Shown: positions 5,419 to 5,695 of the stretch, piece by piece
How positions within the stretch are numbered: the first letter of the stretch is position 1
Layout of the letters: the number at the start of each line of letters is the position of its first letter
Assembly (NCBI GenBank): GCA_022866885.1
Contig: JALHWS010000113.1
Span: 1-5,695 of the forward strand
DNA from: Candidatus Microgenomates bacterium
Lineage (GTDB): Bacteria > Patescibacteriota > Microgenomatia > 2-02-FULL-39-11
Direction: 5' to 3'
DNA length: 5,695 nucleotides
Program-made: the position numbers and the translations under genes
The notes under the pieces: model-generated
Database searches by the model: none
What the model saw: only the letters and a program-made list of their open reading frames with translations
Told to the model about the DNA's origin: nothing

Positions 5419-5695
5419 GGACGAATGGCGGGCCCGCGCCAAAAGAGCCTTAATCTTCCAGCTTTGGGATAAATTTCATCCTCAAGCCGGGAAAAGGTAC
5501 CGGATGCTTGATTTCGGCTGCGGCAGCGGTCTTTTCATCCACGAATTTGAAAAAAAGTATCCGGCAGCTGACGGATTCGGGATTGATATCGCTCAAGATG
5601 CAATCAACTTCTGCAAAAAGAGGGGCTTAAGCCGGGTGTATAAATTTTCCGGCCGACACATCCCCTTTCCGGCCGGTAAGTTTGATCTGGTAACG
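5378..5695 (+). CDS. Class I SAM-dependent methyltransferase, N-terminal part (cut by window edge)
   Basis: An open frame of 106 codons from ATG 5378 to the right edge. Residues 43-51, MLDFGCGSG, are motif I for S-adenosylmethionine; Asp70 in GFGID (67-71) fits the acidic residue that binds the ribose; and IPFPAGKFDLVT (95-106) is the start of the motif leading to the active site, as in the Methyltransf_11/UbiE-like group. A 40-residue leader (KHYYALRY and on) precedes the domain, which is common in glycan-cluster methyltransferases. It probably methylates a sugar or glycan intermediate, but the target is unknown. The start lies 41 bp inside the rfbH frame, in a different frame, with no Shine-Dalgarno sequence, so expression probably depends on coupling to rfbH. 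ATG is the first start in good register, and an upstream TTG at 5369 is a weaker option. Confidence 0.85.
   Translation, partial: MQKHYYALRYQVDKDEWRARAKRALIFQLWDKFHPQAGKRYRMLDFGCGSGLFIHEFEKKYPAADGFGIDIAQDAINFCKKRGLSRVYKFSGRHIPFPAGKFDLVT

Noticed and set aside
5646..5676. Two copies of TTTCCGGCCG in the methyltransferase
   Set aside because: They fall in ordinary Phe-Ser-Gly and Phe-Pro-Ala codons around a conserved motif. Two 10-base matches in one gene are weak evidence for a repeat.
1..5695. Alternative genetic code (TGA read as Gly), CRISPR array, tRNA or rRNA gene, insertion sequence
   Set aside because: TGA ends several genes at sensible family lengths. No spaced repeats, RNA-gene motifs, transposase motifs or terminal inverted repeats were seen.

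Overview
The window (about 40% GC by eye) is a compact cell-surface glycan locus. It probably comes from an uncultivated bacterium of the Patescibacteria/CPR type. I infer this from several traits together: tightly packed genes with ATGA start/stop overlaps, almost no Shine-Dalgarno sequences, -10 boxes lying almost against start codons, GT-C membrane glycosyltransferases in series, and a G+C-rich perfect palindrome read in frame as Leu-Pro-Ala-Gly-Arg-Gln. No rRNA or marker gene is present, so the taxon is a guess. TGA works as a stop here, so the Gracilibacteria/SR1 code does not apply.

Layout. Two transcription units diverge from a 62-bp gap at 4073-4134. Leftward (minus strand) the order is: an NAD-dependent sugar-nucleotide epimerase/dehydratase (3065-4072); a GT39/PMT_2-like membrane glycosyltransferase (1791-3068, ATGA overlap); a type II toxin-antitoxin pair of Phd/YefM antitoxin and RelE/ParE toxin (1462-1779 and 1179-1469) with its own promoter inside the end of the glycosyltransferase gene; a chimeric ORF (710-1126) joining the N-terminal leader of an RfaE/HldE-type nucleotidyltransferase to what looks like the membrane C-terminus of a GT87 glycosyltransferase; and the N-terminal 237 codons of a GT87-like glycosyltransferase that runs off the left edge (1-713, ATGA overlap). 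Rightward (plus strand) are an RfbH/DdhC-type CDP-4-keto-6-deoxyglucose 3-dehydrase (4135-5418) and the start of a class I SAM methyltransferase (5378 to the right edge), overlapping by 41 bp.

How they may work together. RfbH removes the C3 hydroxyl of a CDP-4-keto-6-deoxyhexose on the way to 3,6-dideoxyhexoses. The epimerase/dehydratase could make or modify a nucleotide sugar, the GT-C enzymes would transfer lipid-linked sugars on the outer face of the membrane, and the methyltransferase may decorate the product. The toxin-antitoxin pair is a passenger or stabilising module. No tRNA, rRNA, CRISPR array, insertion sequence or clear terminator is visible, and no stretch over 300 bases lacks a gene.

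Most worth a second look: the gene chimera that seems to have captured a promoter and 5' end, the palindrome inserted in frame in the epimerase, and the repeated near-leaderless promoter layout.
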